64,000 nucleotides of DNA, from contig NZ_QLYZ01000017.1 in assembly GCF_003350325.1 (NCBI RefSeq), forward strand, positions 45,234 to 109,233, given 5' to 3'. Positions 1 to 8,215 of the stretch are shown one piece after another. Each line of letters starts with the position of its first letter. The stretch's first letter is position 1. The stretch is from Vibrio rhodolitus. GTDB lineage: Bacteria; Pseudomonadota; Gammaproteobacteria; Enterobacterales; Vibrionaceae. The translations under genes were made by a program, and so were the position numbers. The notes beneath the pieces were generated by a model. That model saw only the letters and a program-made list of their open reading frames with translations, did not search any database and was not told where the DNA came from.

Positions 1-1047
1 GTCGGCGCCCTTCTTGGCCAATACCTATTCCCAATGTTCGTACTTGTGATTGGTTTCCACGGCAGTTTTACTCTGTCTGCGGTAATGGCAACACTTGCGC
101 TGGTTACTCTGATTTTCTTCCGCAAACCACTTGTTGGTGTGGCAGCAGACATCGACCAAAAACCAGTTGGCATCGCAAACTGGGTAGCGTTTATTGCGTT
201 ATCTGCGGGCATGGTTGGTCTGGTGTTCTTCATGTTCTCAAACATGGATATCGGTCAAAACATCGTATACGCAATTGGCGGAGCGGCGATCCTGTACTTT
301 ATCTCGTTGATGTTTAAATCAGGTAAGTCTGCAGCACTTAAGATGGGTACTATCCTAATCATGACAGTGCTTACTACTTGTTTCTTCGTTTACTACGGTC
401 AGATGATGACATCAATGACCATGGTAACGATCAACACCATGCGCGGTGATCTATTTGGCTTCATTCCAATTGCGCCTGAAGCATCAATGGCGATGAACCC
501 ATTGTGGTGTATTTTGGCAGGACCTGTAATTTCTTACACTTTCTCCAAACTTGAGAAACGCGGTATTACTCTATCAACTGCAAGTAAAATTGGTATCGCC
601 TTTATTTTTACCGCGATCGCATTTGGCATCTTGACGATGGCAGTGATGAACGTTGGTGCTGACGTCATTATTCGTCCTGAAACCTTCTTCGTGATCCACT
701 TCTTCCAAGCGTTTGCGGAAGTTATTGTCGGCAGTCTAGTGGTGGCGTTTATTCTGTCTGTGGCACCAAAGCATATTGAGAACTTCTCGGTATCTTTGTT
801 CTACATTGCGATGGCGCTAAGTGGCATCATCGGTGCAGTATTCTCAACGTCAATTGCACTTGAAAAAGGACAAGCGATCACGCAGGAAGTTGTGCAAACC
901 GTTTACGGTAACTACTTCCAAATGCTAACCGTTCTTGCGGTAGTGATGGTAGCCATTGCTTTTGTCTCTTCATTCATCATTCGTAAGATGCTGGAGAGTG
1001 CAGAACGCCACGAGCCGGAATTGGTTGAAGCGGATTCCGCTGCGTAG
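1..1047 (+). CDS. POT/PTR-family proton-dependent oligopeptide transporter (3' part)
   Basis: The frame is open from base 1 to a TAG at 1045-1047, so the gene enters from the left and its N-terminal part is missing; 348 residues are visible. The product is a polytopic inner-membrane protein with about nine hydrophobic segments. The segment NPLWCILAGPVISYTF followed by a short LxxRG-like stretch (window residues about 165-190) is typical of Dtp-type di/tripeptide:proton symporters of the major facilitator superfamily. It would import small peptides using the proton gradient. The C-terminus is a short acidic cytoplasmic tail. An intrinsic terminator follows immediately. The family is fairly sure; which Dtp paralogue (A, B, C or D type) is not decided, because the N-terminal substrate-binding motifs lie outside the window. 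Confidence 0.8.
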   Translation, partial: VGALLGQYLFPMFVLVIGFHGSFTLSAVMATLALVTLIFFRKPLVGVAADIDQKPVGIANWVAFIALSAGMVGLVFFMFSNMDIGQNIVYAIGGAAILYFISLMFKSGKSAALKMGTILIMTVLTTCFFVYYGQMMTSMTMVTINTMRGDLFGFIPIAPEASMAMNPLWCILAGPVISYTFSKLEKRGITLSTASKIGIAFIFTAIAFGILTMAVMNVGADVIIRPETFFVIHFFQAFAEVIVGSLVVAFILSVAPKHIENFSVSLFYIAMALSGIIGAVFSTSIALEKGQAITQEVVQTVYGNYFQMLTVLAVVMVAIAFVSSFIIRKMLESAERHEPELVEADSAA

Positions 1048-1063
1048 TTGTGCCAAAAATAAT

Positions 1064-1092
1064 AAAGCCCCTGACTAAGTCGGGGGCTTTTT
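1064..1092 (+). terminator. Intrinsic terminator after the peptide transporter
   Basis: AAAGCCCC and GGGGCTTT pair around an inner GAC/GTC stem and the arm ends in a run of five T. It lies 17 bases after the transporter stop codon. It is nearly symmetric, so it may also act on the minus strand. Confidence 0.8.
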
Positions 1093-1170
1093 GAATGAGG
1101 TGAAACAAAGCGTCCCACAAAACTCACAATCTGATTATTCTAATCCTGTTAAGTGCTAGCGAAAACAGGT

Positions 1171-1527
1171 TTAGTCACGCTCTCTTGCGCGGTATTCATA
1201 GCTCACGCTGATGACGGGTTGATAAGCAATCGCACCTTGGCTGGTGACGATTTCTTCAATTTCCACTTGAGAGTTAAGAAGCTCAAATGAATTCAAATCT
1301 ACTTGGTCGTTGCTGTTCCAGAATACATTACGACTCAACTCAATTGAGCTCATACGATTCACATCAACGATCATCATACGCCCTGACTCTAGTGCTGCTG
1401 CTTTTGAGTCGTACGCATTCCCTGTCATAGTACTGCTTTTCATTACTGTCGCATAAGGACCACTCAGACCCGCCATTGCTACAGAACTAAAAAGTAAGAC
1501 ACTTGCTACACCGGCTAACTTAATCAT
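1171..1527 (-). CDS. Small secreted protein, DUF3316 family
   Basis: 118 residues. The N-terminus has a clear signal peptide: a lysine near the start, a hydrophobic core (residues 4-18) and a likely cleavage after VAMA. The mature part is about 100 residues. Its layout (glycine-rich start, a region TGNAYDSKAAALESG, then NVFWNSN, ending in a YQPVISVSYEYRA beta segment) matches the small Vibrio DUF3316 group as I remember it. The function of that group is unknown; the product is presumably periplasmic. The gene stands alone between the transporter terminator and a long intergenic region, and an AGGAG-like site (AAAGGAGATAATT) precedes the ATG. Confidence 0.65.
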   Translation of the reverse strand: MIKLAGVASVLLFSSVAMAGLSGPYATVMKSSTMTGNAYDSKAAALESGRMMIVDVNRMSSIELSRNVFWNSNDQVDLNSFELLNSQVEIEEIVTSQGAIAYQPVISVSYEYRARERD

Positions 1528-1849
1528 AATTATCTCCTTTACTTACCAAAGTTCGGACTCCCTCACTGCTGCCCGAATACCTAAATAGTACGTTAGAGAA
1601 GACCTTAGCGACTTAGAATAAATTGCACGTGTTCTTCGATTTTTTCGACCTTACCGTTTTTAGCCTTCACGCCGAACAGCCGTGAAAAAATTGGTCTGAA
1701 TTCTGCTTTAGAGATAAAAGCTATGATTTTTAATGGTTAATTTGATTCGCGAAACAAATTTTCCACACATTCGGCTAATTTATCTATAAATGATAGTTAT
1801 ATCATTATAATCAATTGGTATTAAAACAATGGAAATTAAATACAACAAA
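1528..1849. other. Gene-free stretch upstream of the DUF3316 gene
   Basis: No reading frame of credible length or coding character is present. The stretch holds the leader and presumably the promoter of the small secreted protein, and an AT-rich part with a short inverted repeat (AATGATA / TATCATT with a GTTA loop, about 1787-1804). I see no tRNA, riboswitch or mobile-element end. Confidence 0.5.
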
Positions 1850-1887
1850 GCCGCTTGAACCACTCCATATAGGAAAATTCAAGCGGC
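1850..1887 (-). terminator. Terminator of the PTS operon
   Basis: Perfect 10-bp inverted repeat GCCGCTTGAA / TTCAAGCGGC (1850-1859 and 1878-1887). On the minus strand the second arm is followed by TTTGTTG. It lies 31 bases past the stop codon of the last gene of the operon. The U-tract is imperfect. Confidence 0.65.
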
Positions 1888-1918
1888 GAATTTCATCAGT
1901 TCTTCATCCCGTTCAAGG

Positions 1919-2809
1919 CTATCGGCGGTTGACCATACGTTTAAACTGATGGCGACGACCGCGAATCGTTACGCCCATTCGTATAATGTTTTCTGGTACG
2001 GCTAAGCCACCATAACCACCATCACCAATATGGACAATGTCCGCTCCGGCTCCTTTTGACGCGAGCGCTACTTGTTCAATATAGCTCTCACTGGCACCTT
2101 CTTGAGAAGTACCTATCGCTAATAAACCTAGTAAGCCGTGTTTATGTACCTCACTCATCATCTTAAACGCAAGATCAGGGGTGACTCCCGGTGTGGTGTA
2201 TGGCGCTGGGAACATGACGATATCAGCTCCCGCTTGTGCAAATTGCTCAATGATGTCTAATTGATAATCGTTGCCTATCCCGCCACCATGCATCTTGCCA
2301 GCAATTATCACGATATCTTGGCTGATCTCACGAACTAGCTTAATCGCATCCAAAATCGTTTCTTGCGAGACAAGCATGCCTGGATTGCCCGTGAGCATAA
2401 TATAATGAAGCCCAAGTTCAACGACCTTTTCTATTGTTTGCGGCGTCACCGAACGCCCAAGAGCAATCTCTGTAAATCCTTGGGGAACCGGTTCAAGGTT
2501 ACAACCGACTAATCTGCCGCTCAGTTGTTTCAGCTCATCGATAGTGAAATGATCTTTTACTCCATGATTGGACGCACCATTCACGTTGCCCTTTGGTTCA
2601 AACACATCAAGGCAGTTGAGAGTGATCATATCAGCGCCAAAACCTGCGGCGATTTCAGCGCCTGAGACGAGATCAAACGGAGGCTCTGCAGAGACCACAT
2701 TTTCAACCATTAAAGTTCGACCTTCAGAGCGGCGAATACAATCAACAATATCTGCTCTTTTCATCTGATTGACGTCATCACGGGTTAAATCAAAAATACG
2801 TTTCTTCAT
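1919..2809 (-). CDS. PTS-linked TIM-barrel protein (DUF7916-like), function unknown
   Basis: 296 residues from the ATG at 2809, which overlaps the TAA of the upstream IIA gene as TAATG, a translational-coupling arrangement; the longer frame starting at 2869 is only upstream read-in. The sequence has the alternating hydrophobic strands and glycine-rich loops of a TIM barrel (VVELGLHYIMLTGNPGM, IVIIAGKMHGGGIGND, ADIVMFPAPYTTPGVTP, GADIVHIGDGGYGG). The last two loops look like a phosphate-binding end as in (beta/alpha)8 aldolase- or phosphonomutase-type enzymes. I recall such proteins beside lactose/cellobiose PTS genes (DUF7916 group), but no reaction is known to me. Its place as last gene of the PTS operon suggests it acts on the imported phospho-sugar or a product of it. 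Confidence 0.6.
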   Translation of the reverse strand: MKKRIFDLTRDDVNQMKRADIVDCIRRSEGRTLMVENVVSAEPPFDLVSGAEIAAGFGADMITLNCLDVFEPKGNVNGASNHGVKDHFTIDELKQLSGRLVGCNLEPVPQGFTEIALGRSVTPQTIEKVVELGLHYIMLTGNPGMLVSQETILDAIKLVREISQDIVIIAGKMHGGGIGNDYQLDIIEQFAQAGADIVMFPAPYTTPGVTPDLAFKMMSEVHKHGLLGLLAIGTSQEGASESYIEQVALASKGAGADIVHIGDGGYGGLAVPENIIRMGVTIRGRRHQFKRMVNRR

Positions 2810-3150
2810 TACTGCTTCTCCGCCGTGCGCTGATAAAGTTCGACAATTTCGGTCACGATGTCTCGGCATAACATCGTGGTCATAATATGATCTTGGATAT
2901 GGGTTAAGATCAGAGTCATCGTTACCTTACCCTGTCCTTCATCAAACCCAATTAAACTGGTTTGCGTTTTATGCACTTCTATCAAGGCTTCATCCGCTTG
3001 CTGCAGCAGCTGGTCAACCTCGCTAAAATTTCCATTTCTTGCTTCTAACATCGCCTGCATAATCGCCGACTTTGCAGCACCAACTTGGCATAACAATGTC
3101 ATCAGAAACTCTTCACTGATTGCGTTTTCGCTATCTATAACCTGTTCCAT
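2809..3150 (-). CDS. PTS lactose/cellobiose-type EIIA component
   Basis: 113 residues, the usual length for the all-helical trimeric IIA of the lactose/cellobiose PTS family. The signature around the phosphorylated histidine, LTHIQDHIMT, is present with His84 as expected active site. It would take phosphate from HPr and pass it to the IIB protein encoded two genes upstream. The 3' end overlaps the next gene by one base (TAATG); the 5' end is five bases from the IIC stop codon, so the four genes form one transcript. Homologues are ChbA/CelC and LacF. Substrate is not predictable from IIA. Confidence 0.9.
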   Translation of the reverse strand: MEQVIDSENAISEEFLMTLLCQVGAAKSAIMQAMLEARNGNFSEVDQLLQQADEALIEVHKTQTSLIGFDEGQGKVTMTLILTHIQDHIMTTMLCRDIVTEIVELYQRTAEKQ

Positions 3151-3155
3151 CTGTA

Positions 3156-4490
3156 TTACCCGTTCGTTTGAGGAGTCACTGAGACAGTTTGTTCATCCAT
3201 TTGGTTGGCTTGCTCTTCTGCAAGAAGTTGCTTTTCATGCACTTTGAAAAATGGATAGTAAATCACCACACTCACCAAGACACAGGCAACCACAACCAGC
3301 GCGGCAATACTGGAGTTAGTTGCAATCACAGCACCTATTGGCGCAGGCATTGTCCACGGCGGTAGCGCAACTACTTTTGAGACCAATTCGGTTTTAAATG
3401 CTAGCCAAACAATACAAGTATTTACGACTGGCGATAGCATCCAAGGAATGAAGTAGTTCACGTTCATTACGATTGGCGTACCAAAGATCACCGGTTCATT
3501 AATGTTAAATGTGCCAGGAATAATCGACATACGTCCGATGGTTCTTAAGTGAGCAACTTTGGAGCGCATCATCAGCACCACAAAGCCCCAAGTACCACCA
3601 GCACCACCAACGAAGATAAAGAAGTCTAAAACAGGGTTTACAAAAATCTTCGGTAGTTCTTCACCCGCAGCTAGCGCATCTTGGTTAAGACCTAAGTTAA
3701 TTAACAAAATTGGATAGAGGATCCCGACCACCACAACTTGCGAGCCGTGGATGCCGGCGAACCACAAAAGCTGAATGATGATCACCGCGAGTAAACAGGC
3801 AAAGAATGAATCTGACGCGGCAACAATCGGCTTAAACAGCTCCATAATTGCTGAAGGTATATTGAGGTCAAACGAGCCTAAGAAAACGTTGATTGTCACC
3901 ACAATGACCGTGAGAATAACGATAGGGATCAGCAAATCAAATGAGGCAGAAATCTTAGGTGGAACCGCATCTGGTAGTTGCAAACGAATGTTTTTCGCGA
4001 TGAGGAAGCGCTGCAGCTCAGGAACAAATAGACCACAAATAATAGCGGTAAATGCACCTGTGCCTCCCATGTAACCAATCGGCATAATCCCGCCAATATC
4101 ATCAATAAACTGAACTGGCGCAACGGCGAGCAAGAAAGTAAACATGGTTAGCATACCGGTATTTAACGCTCGAAGTTTGTAGTGCTCAGCGAGGCTAAAG
4201 CCAATGCCAAAAGCAGCATAAAGCGCAAAGATACCCATACTAACTTGGAAGGCAGATAAAATATTACCTTGACCAATAGTGTCTACTAAAGATTGCCAGC
4301 CTTGCAAAAAAGCATTACTGGTACCTGGTGGAAACGCTAAAACTAATAGAAGCGAGCCAACTATTAAAAATGGCATAGTCGCTACAAAACCATCTTTAAC
4401 CGCATTCACATGACGTTGGGTTGAAACTCGATATGCAATTGGAGTCACCACTCTCTCAACCATGGCGGAAATATTTGTAAGTGCATTCAT
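3156..4490 (-). CDS. PTS lactose/cellobiose-type EIIC permease
   Basis: 444 residues with about ten membrane segments. Family landmarks are the GIHGSQVV motif in the middle, GGAGGTWG, and FNINEPVIFGTPIVMN in the C-terminal half, all characteristic of the lactose/cellobiose IIC permeases (ChbC/CelB). It imports and, with IIB, phosphorylates a beta-linked disaccharide or oligosaccharide. No phospho-beta-glycosidase or deacetylase gene is nearby, so the substrate is open: cellobiose, chitobiose or another beta-disaccharide. The gene lies ten bases after IIB and five before IIA. Confidence 0.9.
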   Translation of the reverse strand: MNALTNISAMVERVVTPIAYRVSTQRHVNAVKDGFVATMPFLIVGSLLLVLAFPPGTSNAFLQGWQSLVDTIGQGNILSAFQVSMGIFALYAAFGIGFSLAEHYKLRALNTGMLTMFTFLLAVAPVQFIDDIGGIMPIGYMGGTGAFTAIICGLFVPELQRFLIAKNIRLQLPDAVPPKISASFDLLIPIVILTVIVVTINVFLGSFDLNIPSAIMELFKPIVAASDSFFACLLAVIIIQLLWFAGIHGSQVVVVGILYPILLINLGLNQDALAAGEELPKIFVNPVLDFFIFVGGAGGTWGFVVLMMRSKVAHLRTIGRMSIIPGTFNINEPVIFGTPIVMNVNYFIPWMLSPVVNTCIVWLAFKTELVSKVVALPPWTMPAPIGAVIATNSSIAALVVVACVLVSVVIYYPFFKVHEKQLLAEEQANQMDEQTVSVTPQTNG

Positions 4491-4500
4491 AGCGATATCC

Positions 4501-4812
4501 TTATCGAGTTGATCTATACAGCTCTAGCGCTTGGTCTAAAATAGCGTCGCCTTTCATCATGCCGTAGCTCATCATATCGATAAGACCGCAAGCTTTACCG
4601 GCTTCTTCAGCCCGTTGCTTAAAGTGTTCGAACTTAAATTTCACTTGCGGAGCCACTAAACAAACATCGTTTTGTGCCAGTGACTCTTCAAACTCAGAAA
4701 TCGAATAGGCGTTAATCGTGCAATCAATACCTTTGGCTTGCGCTGCTTGCTGCATTTTGTTGACCAACATGCTGGTAGACATTCCAGCAGAGCAACATAG
4801 AAATATTCTCAT
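4501..4812 (-). CDS. PTS lactose/cellobiose-type EIIB component
   Basis: 103 residues from the ATG at 4812, preceded on the minus strand by AAGAGG eight bases away; the longer frame to 4863 adds 17 residues not found in the family and runs into a palindromic control region. The N-terminus FLCCSAGMSTSMLV is the phosphate-binding loop of lactose/cellobiose IIB proteins, with Cys7 as the phosphocysteine. It accepts phosphate from IIA and passes it to the sugar in IIC. As first gene it leads the operon IIB-IIC-IIA-TIM-barrel. Confidence 0.9.
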   Translation of the reverse strand: MRIFLCCSAGMSTSMLVNKMQQAAQAKGIDCTINAYSISEFEESLAQNDVCLVAPQVKFKFEHFKQRAEEAGKACGLIDMMSYGMMKGDAILDQALELYRSTR

Positions 4813-4855
4813 AGTGATAACCTCTTGTACGTCTGGATAAATTTTGCTCAATTTA

Positions 4856-4922
4856 ATCTTCAAAATAATGAATATAAATAGAGATGATCACACTCTGTGA
4901 ATATCTTCATTATTTTGAAGAT
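4856..4922. promoter_or_regulatory. Probable operator of the PTS operon: perfect 17-bp inverted repeat
   Basis: Arms 4856-4872 and 4906-4922 (core CTTCAAAATAATGAA and its exact complement) are separated by 33 bases. Within the spacer lies a second smaller palindrome, TCACA-N3-TGTGA (4890-4902 region). The site starts 44 bases upstream of the IIB start codon. Two widely spaced identical half-palindromes fit a looping or dimer-of-dimers repressor; which protein binds is unknown, as no regulator gene lies next to the operon. Confidence 0.6.
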
Positions 4923-5089
4923 ATATAGTGGATTTTTCAGACGCGAATCTCACTATCAGCAGCGTGACAGTGAAGTTGAGGGTGGCAATGAGAAACGGTA
5001 TTAAATGGTCAGATCAATTGTAAAGTTGGCAATGCAACCTTGCCAACTTCCTGCTATTATTCGCGACCAACAAAATCTAGGGTGCTAGC

Positions 5090-5284
5090 ATGAACCGTAA
5101 AAAGCGTATTAACCAAATATTGAAGGCAAAACAGAAGAAGGCGAATGCCAAGCTGCACAACAGCAACAAGCCTCGTTATATCTCAAAAGCAGAGCGCGCT
5201 AAAATGGAAGCTGAACAACAAGAAAATACTTCAGCAGAGGTTCAAGCTGACATCGTCGAGCAAGAACAGCAAAACGACGCTTAA
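5090..5284 (+). CDS. Small basic protein, DUF2986 family
   Basis: 64 residues. The N-terminal 40 are very lysine-rich (MNRKKRINQILKAKQKK, then NKPRYISKAERAKM) and the tail is acidic and glutamine-rich. This start and the YISKAER motif match the short DUF2986 proteins I know from Vibrio and Shewanella. It is soluble, without signal or membrane segment. Function is unknown; the charge pattern would suit nucleic-acid or ribosome contact, but that is a guess. The gene is monocistronic with its own terminator. Confidence 0.7.
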   Translation: MNRKKRINQILKAKQKKANAKLHNSNKPRYISKAERAKMEAEQQENTSAEVQADIVEQEQQNDA

Positions 5285-5290
5285 TCAGCA

Positions 5291-5324
5291 AAACAGCCTC
5301 TCAGTGTTGATGCAGAGGCTGTTT
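5291..5324 (+). terminator. Hairpin after the DUF2986 gene
   Basis: Perfect 11-bp inverted repeat AAACAGCCTCT / AGAGGCTGTTT, seven bases after the stop codon. The T-run is short (GTTTG), but the A/T pairs at the base give a symmetric, possibly bidirectional terminator. Confidence 0.7.
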
Positions 5325-5375
5325 GAAAGATCTCAAACGAGCAGAAAAGCTCTCAGTTCTCTCTTCTCAAATCTC

Positions 5376-5403
5376 GAGTCACGAGTCACGAGTCACGAGT
5401 CAC
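5376..5403. repeat. Tandem heptamer GAGTCAC x4
   Basis: Four exact head-to-tail copies of GAGTCAC at 5376-5382, 5383-5389, 5390-5396 and 5397-5403, followed by a degenerate fifth (GATTCT). It lies between two convergent genes. A short slippage-prone microsatellite. Confidence 0.9.
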
Positions 5404-5430
5404 GATTCTAAAATCTCAGCAGTGACTTCT

Positions 5431-5913
5431 CTATCCTCTGTTGAGTAGCAGTTGCTCCCCGATAGCAGTATAGTTATCACAGACATCAATAAGATTTTGT
5501 GCGGTCAATTCAGGTACCGAGTAAACATCCACTTTGGTGTTAAAACGCTGTTGAACTCTCTCCACCAGCATTTCAAAATCACCATCGCCTGAGAGTAGGA
5601 TCACTCGGTCAACACTTGATGCGGCTTCATATACATCCAGAGCAATGCCTACATCCCAGTCTCCTTTGGCACTGCCATCCATACGCTGGATAAGCGGCTT
5701 AAGGCACACTTTAAAGCCAATACCACGCAGTATATGATGAAACTGACGCTGTTTAGGATCGGCTGACGAGATGGCATAAGCATTCGCCGCAGTGATATCA
5801 AACTCTTGGCTCACCTTTGCCCAAAATTTGTTGTAGTCAAAATTGGCTTGATAAGCTTGCTTGGTGGTGTAGTAGATGTTTTGTACATCAACAAAGATCG
5901 CCACTTTTTCCAT
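5431..5913 (-). CDS. NYN-domain protein (LabA/DUF88 family), predicted RNase
   Basis: 160 residues, a stand-alone NYN (PIN-like) domain. Acidic residues expected at the active centre are visible: VAIFVDVQNIYY at the N-terminus (Asp9, Asn12), KGDWDVGIALD in the middle and LLSGDGDFEMLV (Asp111/Asp113 region). Members of the family are metal-dependent single-strand RNases or regulators of unclear target. The protein is soluble and cytoplasmic. The gene is isolated, convergent with the DUF2986 gene and downstream of an HD-domain gene without obvious link. Family assignment is firm, the role is not. Confidence 0.8.
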   Translation of the reverse strand: MEKVAIFVDVQNIYYTTKQAYQANFDYNKFWAKVSQEFDITAANAYAISSADPKQRQFHHILRGIGFKVCLKPLIQRMDGSAKGDWDVGIALDVYEAASSVDRVILLSGDGDFEMLVERVQQRFNTKVDVYSVPELTAQNLIDVCDNYTAIGEQLLLNRG

Positions 5914-6006
5914 GGGTATATATCTCTAATTCAATTCCAAGCTATCTTACCAGCCTTACTTCTCTCGCGCACACCTATTGCCCATGGAGTCAAAGACTAA
6001 ACCAGC

Positions 6007-7128
6007 CTAATCAGCAGTTCCCCACTTTTCTGGCTCAGGATATTTATGGATGATCTGCTTAAGGTATTGCTGCTCGCTACGCAGGGCATCAACGCACAAG
6101 GCATCTAACTTCCCTTGTTGCACCATTTTCTCTAGTTCTAATAGTGCCGCTGTCACCGAGCAAGCCTGCTTATAGCTCTTATGAGTGGTCATGGAGTCAA
6201 AGATATTGGCGACCGTGATAATCCGCGCGGCAAGGGGAACCTCTTCTTGGCTAAAGCCATATGGGTAGCCGCTACCGTCAAGATACTCGTATTGAAAACG
6301 CATGATTTGGTTAAGCAGCGTGATACTTGGATGATTGGGGTTACCCACTGACGAAACAATCTCATCCATAAGCTTGATGCCGTTATCAATGTGTGAGCGC
6401 GCCGACATCAACTCATGCGGGTCAAGCCGCTTAGTATTGTAGATCAAGCTTTCTGGTAACAACGTTTTACCGATGTCATGGATTTGGGCAAATGCAGCAA
6501 TCGCATCGACTTGTTCATCGTCTAAATTGCACTGCTCTGCGACATATTCAGCGATGACTTTGGTATAAGCACGCATCCGTCGCCCATGATAATAAGAGTC
6601 TCGACAATAGACGGTGCTGCCGGTGCGCAGGCGATCAGCAAACTCAACAATGGTGTTTACCACTTGGCTGTGAGATTCCACCGCAAATTGAAGCATTTCG
6701 ATGTAAGGCGCAAGCGAAAGCAGTGACTTGCTATCAAACACATTCGGTTCATAAGCATTTAAAAAAACAAAGCCACTAAAACGATGGTTTTGAAAACATG
6801 GAATCGCTGCCGATGAGCGATAACCTTTGTGCCGTAGGAAAGCGAGACGGTCACAATGACTCAAATATGCAAGATCATCGATAATGCGCGGTACACCCAT
6901 TGCAGCGCAGCGCTTAAGATGGTTGAGTTTACTCAGGCGCTTTTCATGGTGCAGTTCACTCCACAGCTCAAACTCACTGTCAGCATAGGTTGCAAGCGTA
7001 TCGTTATCGCGATTGTATTTGGCGTAAGAAACACGGGCAATTTTAGGTGCGTGCGCATGCATTCGCTGCATCAATTGTTGTAATTGCTGGTTAAGCGGTT
7101 TTGAAGTTTGAAAATAGTGATTGTTCAT
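6007..7128 (-). CDS. GAF-like/HD-GYP-type protein with degenerate active site
   Basis: 373 residues from the ATG at 7128, which has a strong AGGAGG five bases upstream; a GTG at 7143 is upstream of that and less likely. The N-terminal half (about 30-155) looks like a GAF-type sensor. The C-terminal half (about 175-330) is an HD-GYP domain: QIHDIGK with His217-Asp218, His246 in RSHIDNG, and DGSGYPYG at 284-291. In active HD-GYP c-di-GMP phosphodiesterases the last motif is preceded by HHE; here it is QYE (279-281), and the later metal-ligand Asp is Asn308 (VANIFDSM). Catalysis is therefore doubtful; it may sense c-di-GMP or bind a partner. Monocistronic. Confidence 0.75.
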   Translation of the reverse strand: MNNHYFQTSKPLNQQLQQLMQRMHAHAPKIARVSYAKYNRDNDTLATYADSEFELWSELHHEKRLSKLNHLKRCAAMGVPRIIDDLAYLSHCDRLAFLRHKGYRSSAAIPCFQNHRFSGFVFLNAYEPNVFDSKSLLSLAPYIEMLQFAVESHSQVVNTIVEFADRLRTGSTVYCRDSYYHGRRMRAYTKVIAEYVAEQCNLDDEQVDAIAAFAQIHDIGKTLLPESLIYNTKRLDPHELMSARSHIDNGIKLMDEIVSSVGNPNHPSITLLNQIMRFQYEYLDGSGYPYGFSQEEVPLAARIITVANIFDSMTTHKSYKQACSVTAALLELEKMVQQGKLDALCVDALRSEQQYLKQIIHKYPEPEKWGTAD

Positions 7129-7331
7129 CTTATCCTCCTGCACCTAGCCTTTAGGCACATTGAGCAAAGAATCAACATTCATGGATACCTTTGGATTTAA
7201 GGTTTTAATTTCTCACACGAATGTCCGTTAACATCTCTTTCAAACATACAAAACAACCGCTGGTTTCAGCCAGTAGAAACGGTGAAAATTCACTCATCTC
7301 GTGATCGCTATCAAATAGCTTAGTGCGTTAC

Positions 7332-8108
7332 TTAGTTATTGATATTAAACCAATCCAATTTTTCATGTAGAGAGGTCACACTACCCACCACAATTAAAGC
7401 AGGACTTTGTGCCTGTTTGGCTAGATTTGGCAGATCCGCTAAGTTACCGCGAAAAACGCGCTGCTCGCGACGTGTACCATTTTCGATGATGGCACAAGGC
7501 ATATCATCGGACAGACCATGAGTCAGTAGCTTGTCAGCAATGTAGCCGCTTTGCTTTAAACCCATATAGAAAACCAAGGTCGAATTTGACTGCGCCGCTG
7601 CCTGCCAATCAATTTCTTTACCATCTTTTTGTACGTGGCCGGTAATAAACTGCACCGCTTGCGCGTGATCTCGGTGCGTCAATGGGATACCCGCGTACGC
7701 TGTCGCCCCTGCAGCAGCAGTGATACCCGGAACAACTTCAAAGCGAACCCCTTGCTCGGCAAGCGTTTCTAGCTCTTCGCCACCGCGACCAAAGATGAAA
7801 GAGTCACCCCCTTTAAGGCGAACAACACGCTTACCTTCTAGAGCTTTGTCGACCAAAATTTGATTAATTTGATCTTGTGGCACGCAGTGATAATCCAACT
7901 TTTTACCCACATAAATCATTTCCGCTTTCTCATTCGCCAGTGCAAGAATTTCTGGAGAAACCAGGCGGTCATACACCACCACTTGCGCTTGCTGGATCAC
8001 GCGGTAGCCTTTAACGGTCAACAAATCCGGATCACCTGGACCTGCGCCTACTAATGAGACAAAACCTTGAACGAGCGATGCTGAAGTAGAAATTGAAGTG
8101 GTCGTCAT
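7332..8108 (-). CDS. cobA: Uroporphyrinogen-III C-methyltransferase (SUMT)
   Basis: 258 residues, a single-domain SUMT. Signature motifs are [15 protein letters not shown] near the N-terminus, the [18 protein letters not shown] loop, and [22 protein letters not shown]. It makes precorrin-2 from uroporphyrinogen III with two S-adenosylmethionine, the first step to sirohaem. Sirohaem is the prosthetic group of the NirB nitrite reductase encoded upstream on the same strand, so the gene supplies the cofactor of the operon. It lacks the dehydrogenase/ferrochelatase half of CysG, so those steps must be encoded elsewhere. A 107-base gap separates it from the channel gene. Confidence 0.93.
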   Translation of the reverse strand: MTTTSISTSASLVQGFVSLVGAGPGDPDLLTVKGYRVIQQAQVVVYDRLVSPEILALANEKAEMIYVGKKLDYHCVPQDQINQILVDKALEGKRVVRLKGGDSFIFGRGGEELETLAEQGVRFEVVPGITAAAGATAYAGIPLTHRDHAQAVQFITGHVQKDGKEIDWQAAAQSNSTLVFYMGLKQSGYIADKLLTHGLSDDMPCAIIENGTRREQRVFRGNLADLPNLAKQAQSPALIVVGSVTSLHEKLDWFNINN

Positions 8109-8215
8109 TGCGATACCTGTCTTGAAAAATTTGGTTATAAAAAGTGCTACTCACACAGATAAATAAACACTTGTTATAGCCAAACTGCCCCGCACTACAG
8201 CGGGGCGGCTTAGGG

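Noticed and set aside
1787..1810. AT-rich palindrome as a Fur box
   Set aside because: Only the outer TGATA/TATCA parts match; the 7-1-7 register is broken and no iron gene is near.
4888..4902. TCACA-N3-TGTGA as a CRP site
   Set aside because: CRP sites are TGTGA-N6-TCACA; here the halves are in reverse order and the spacing is wrong.
5145..5411. 88-codon frame overlapping the DUF2986 gene
   Set aside because: It is out of frame with a recognised family, lacks a ribosome binding site and runs through a terminator and the heptamer repeat.
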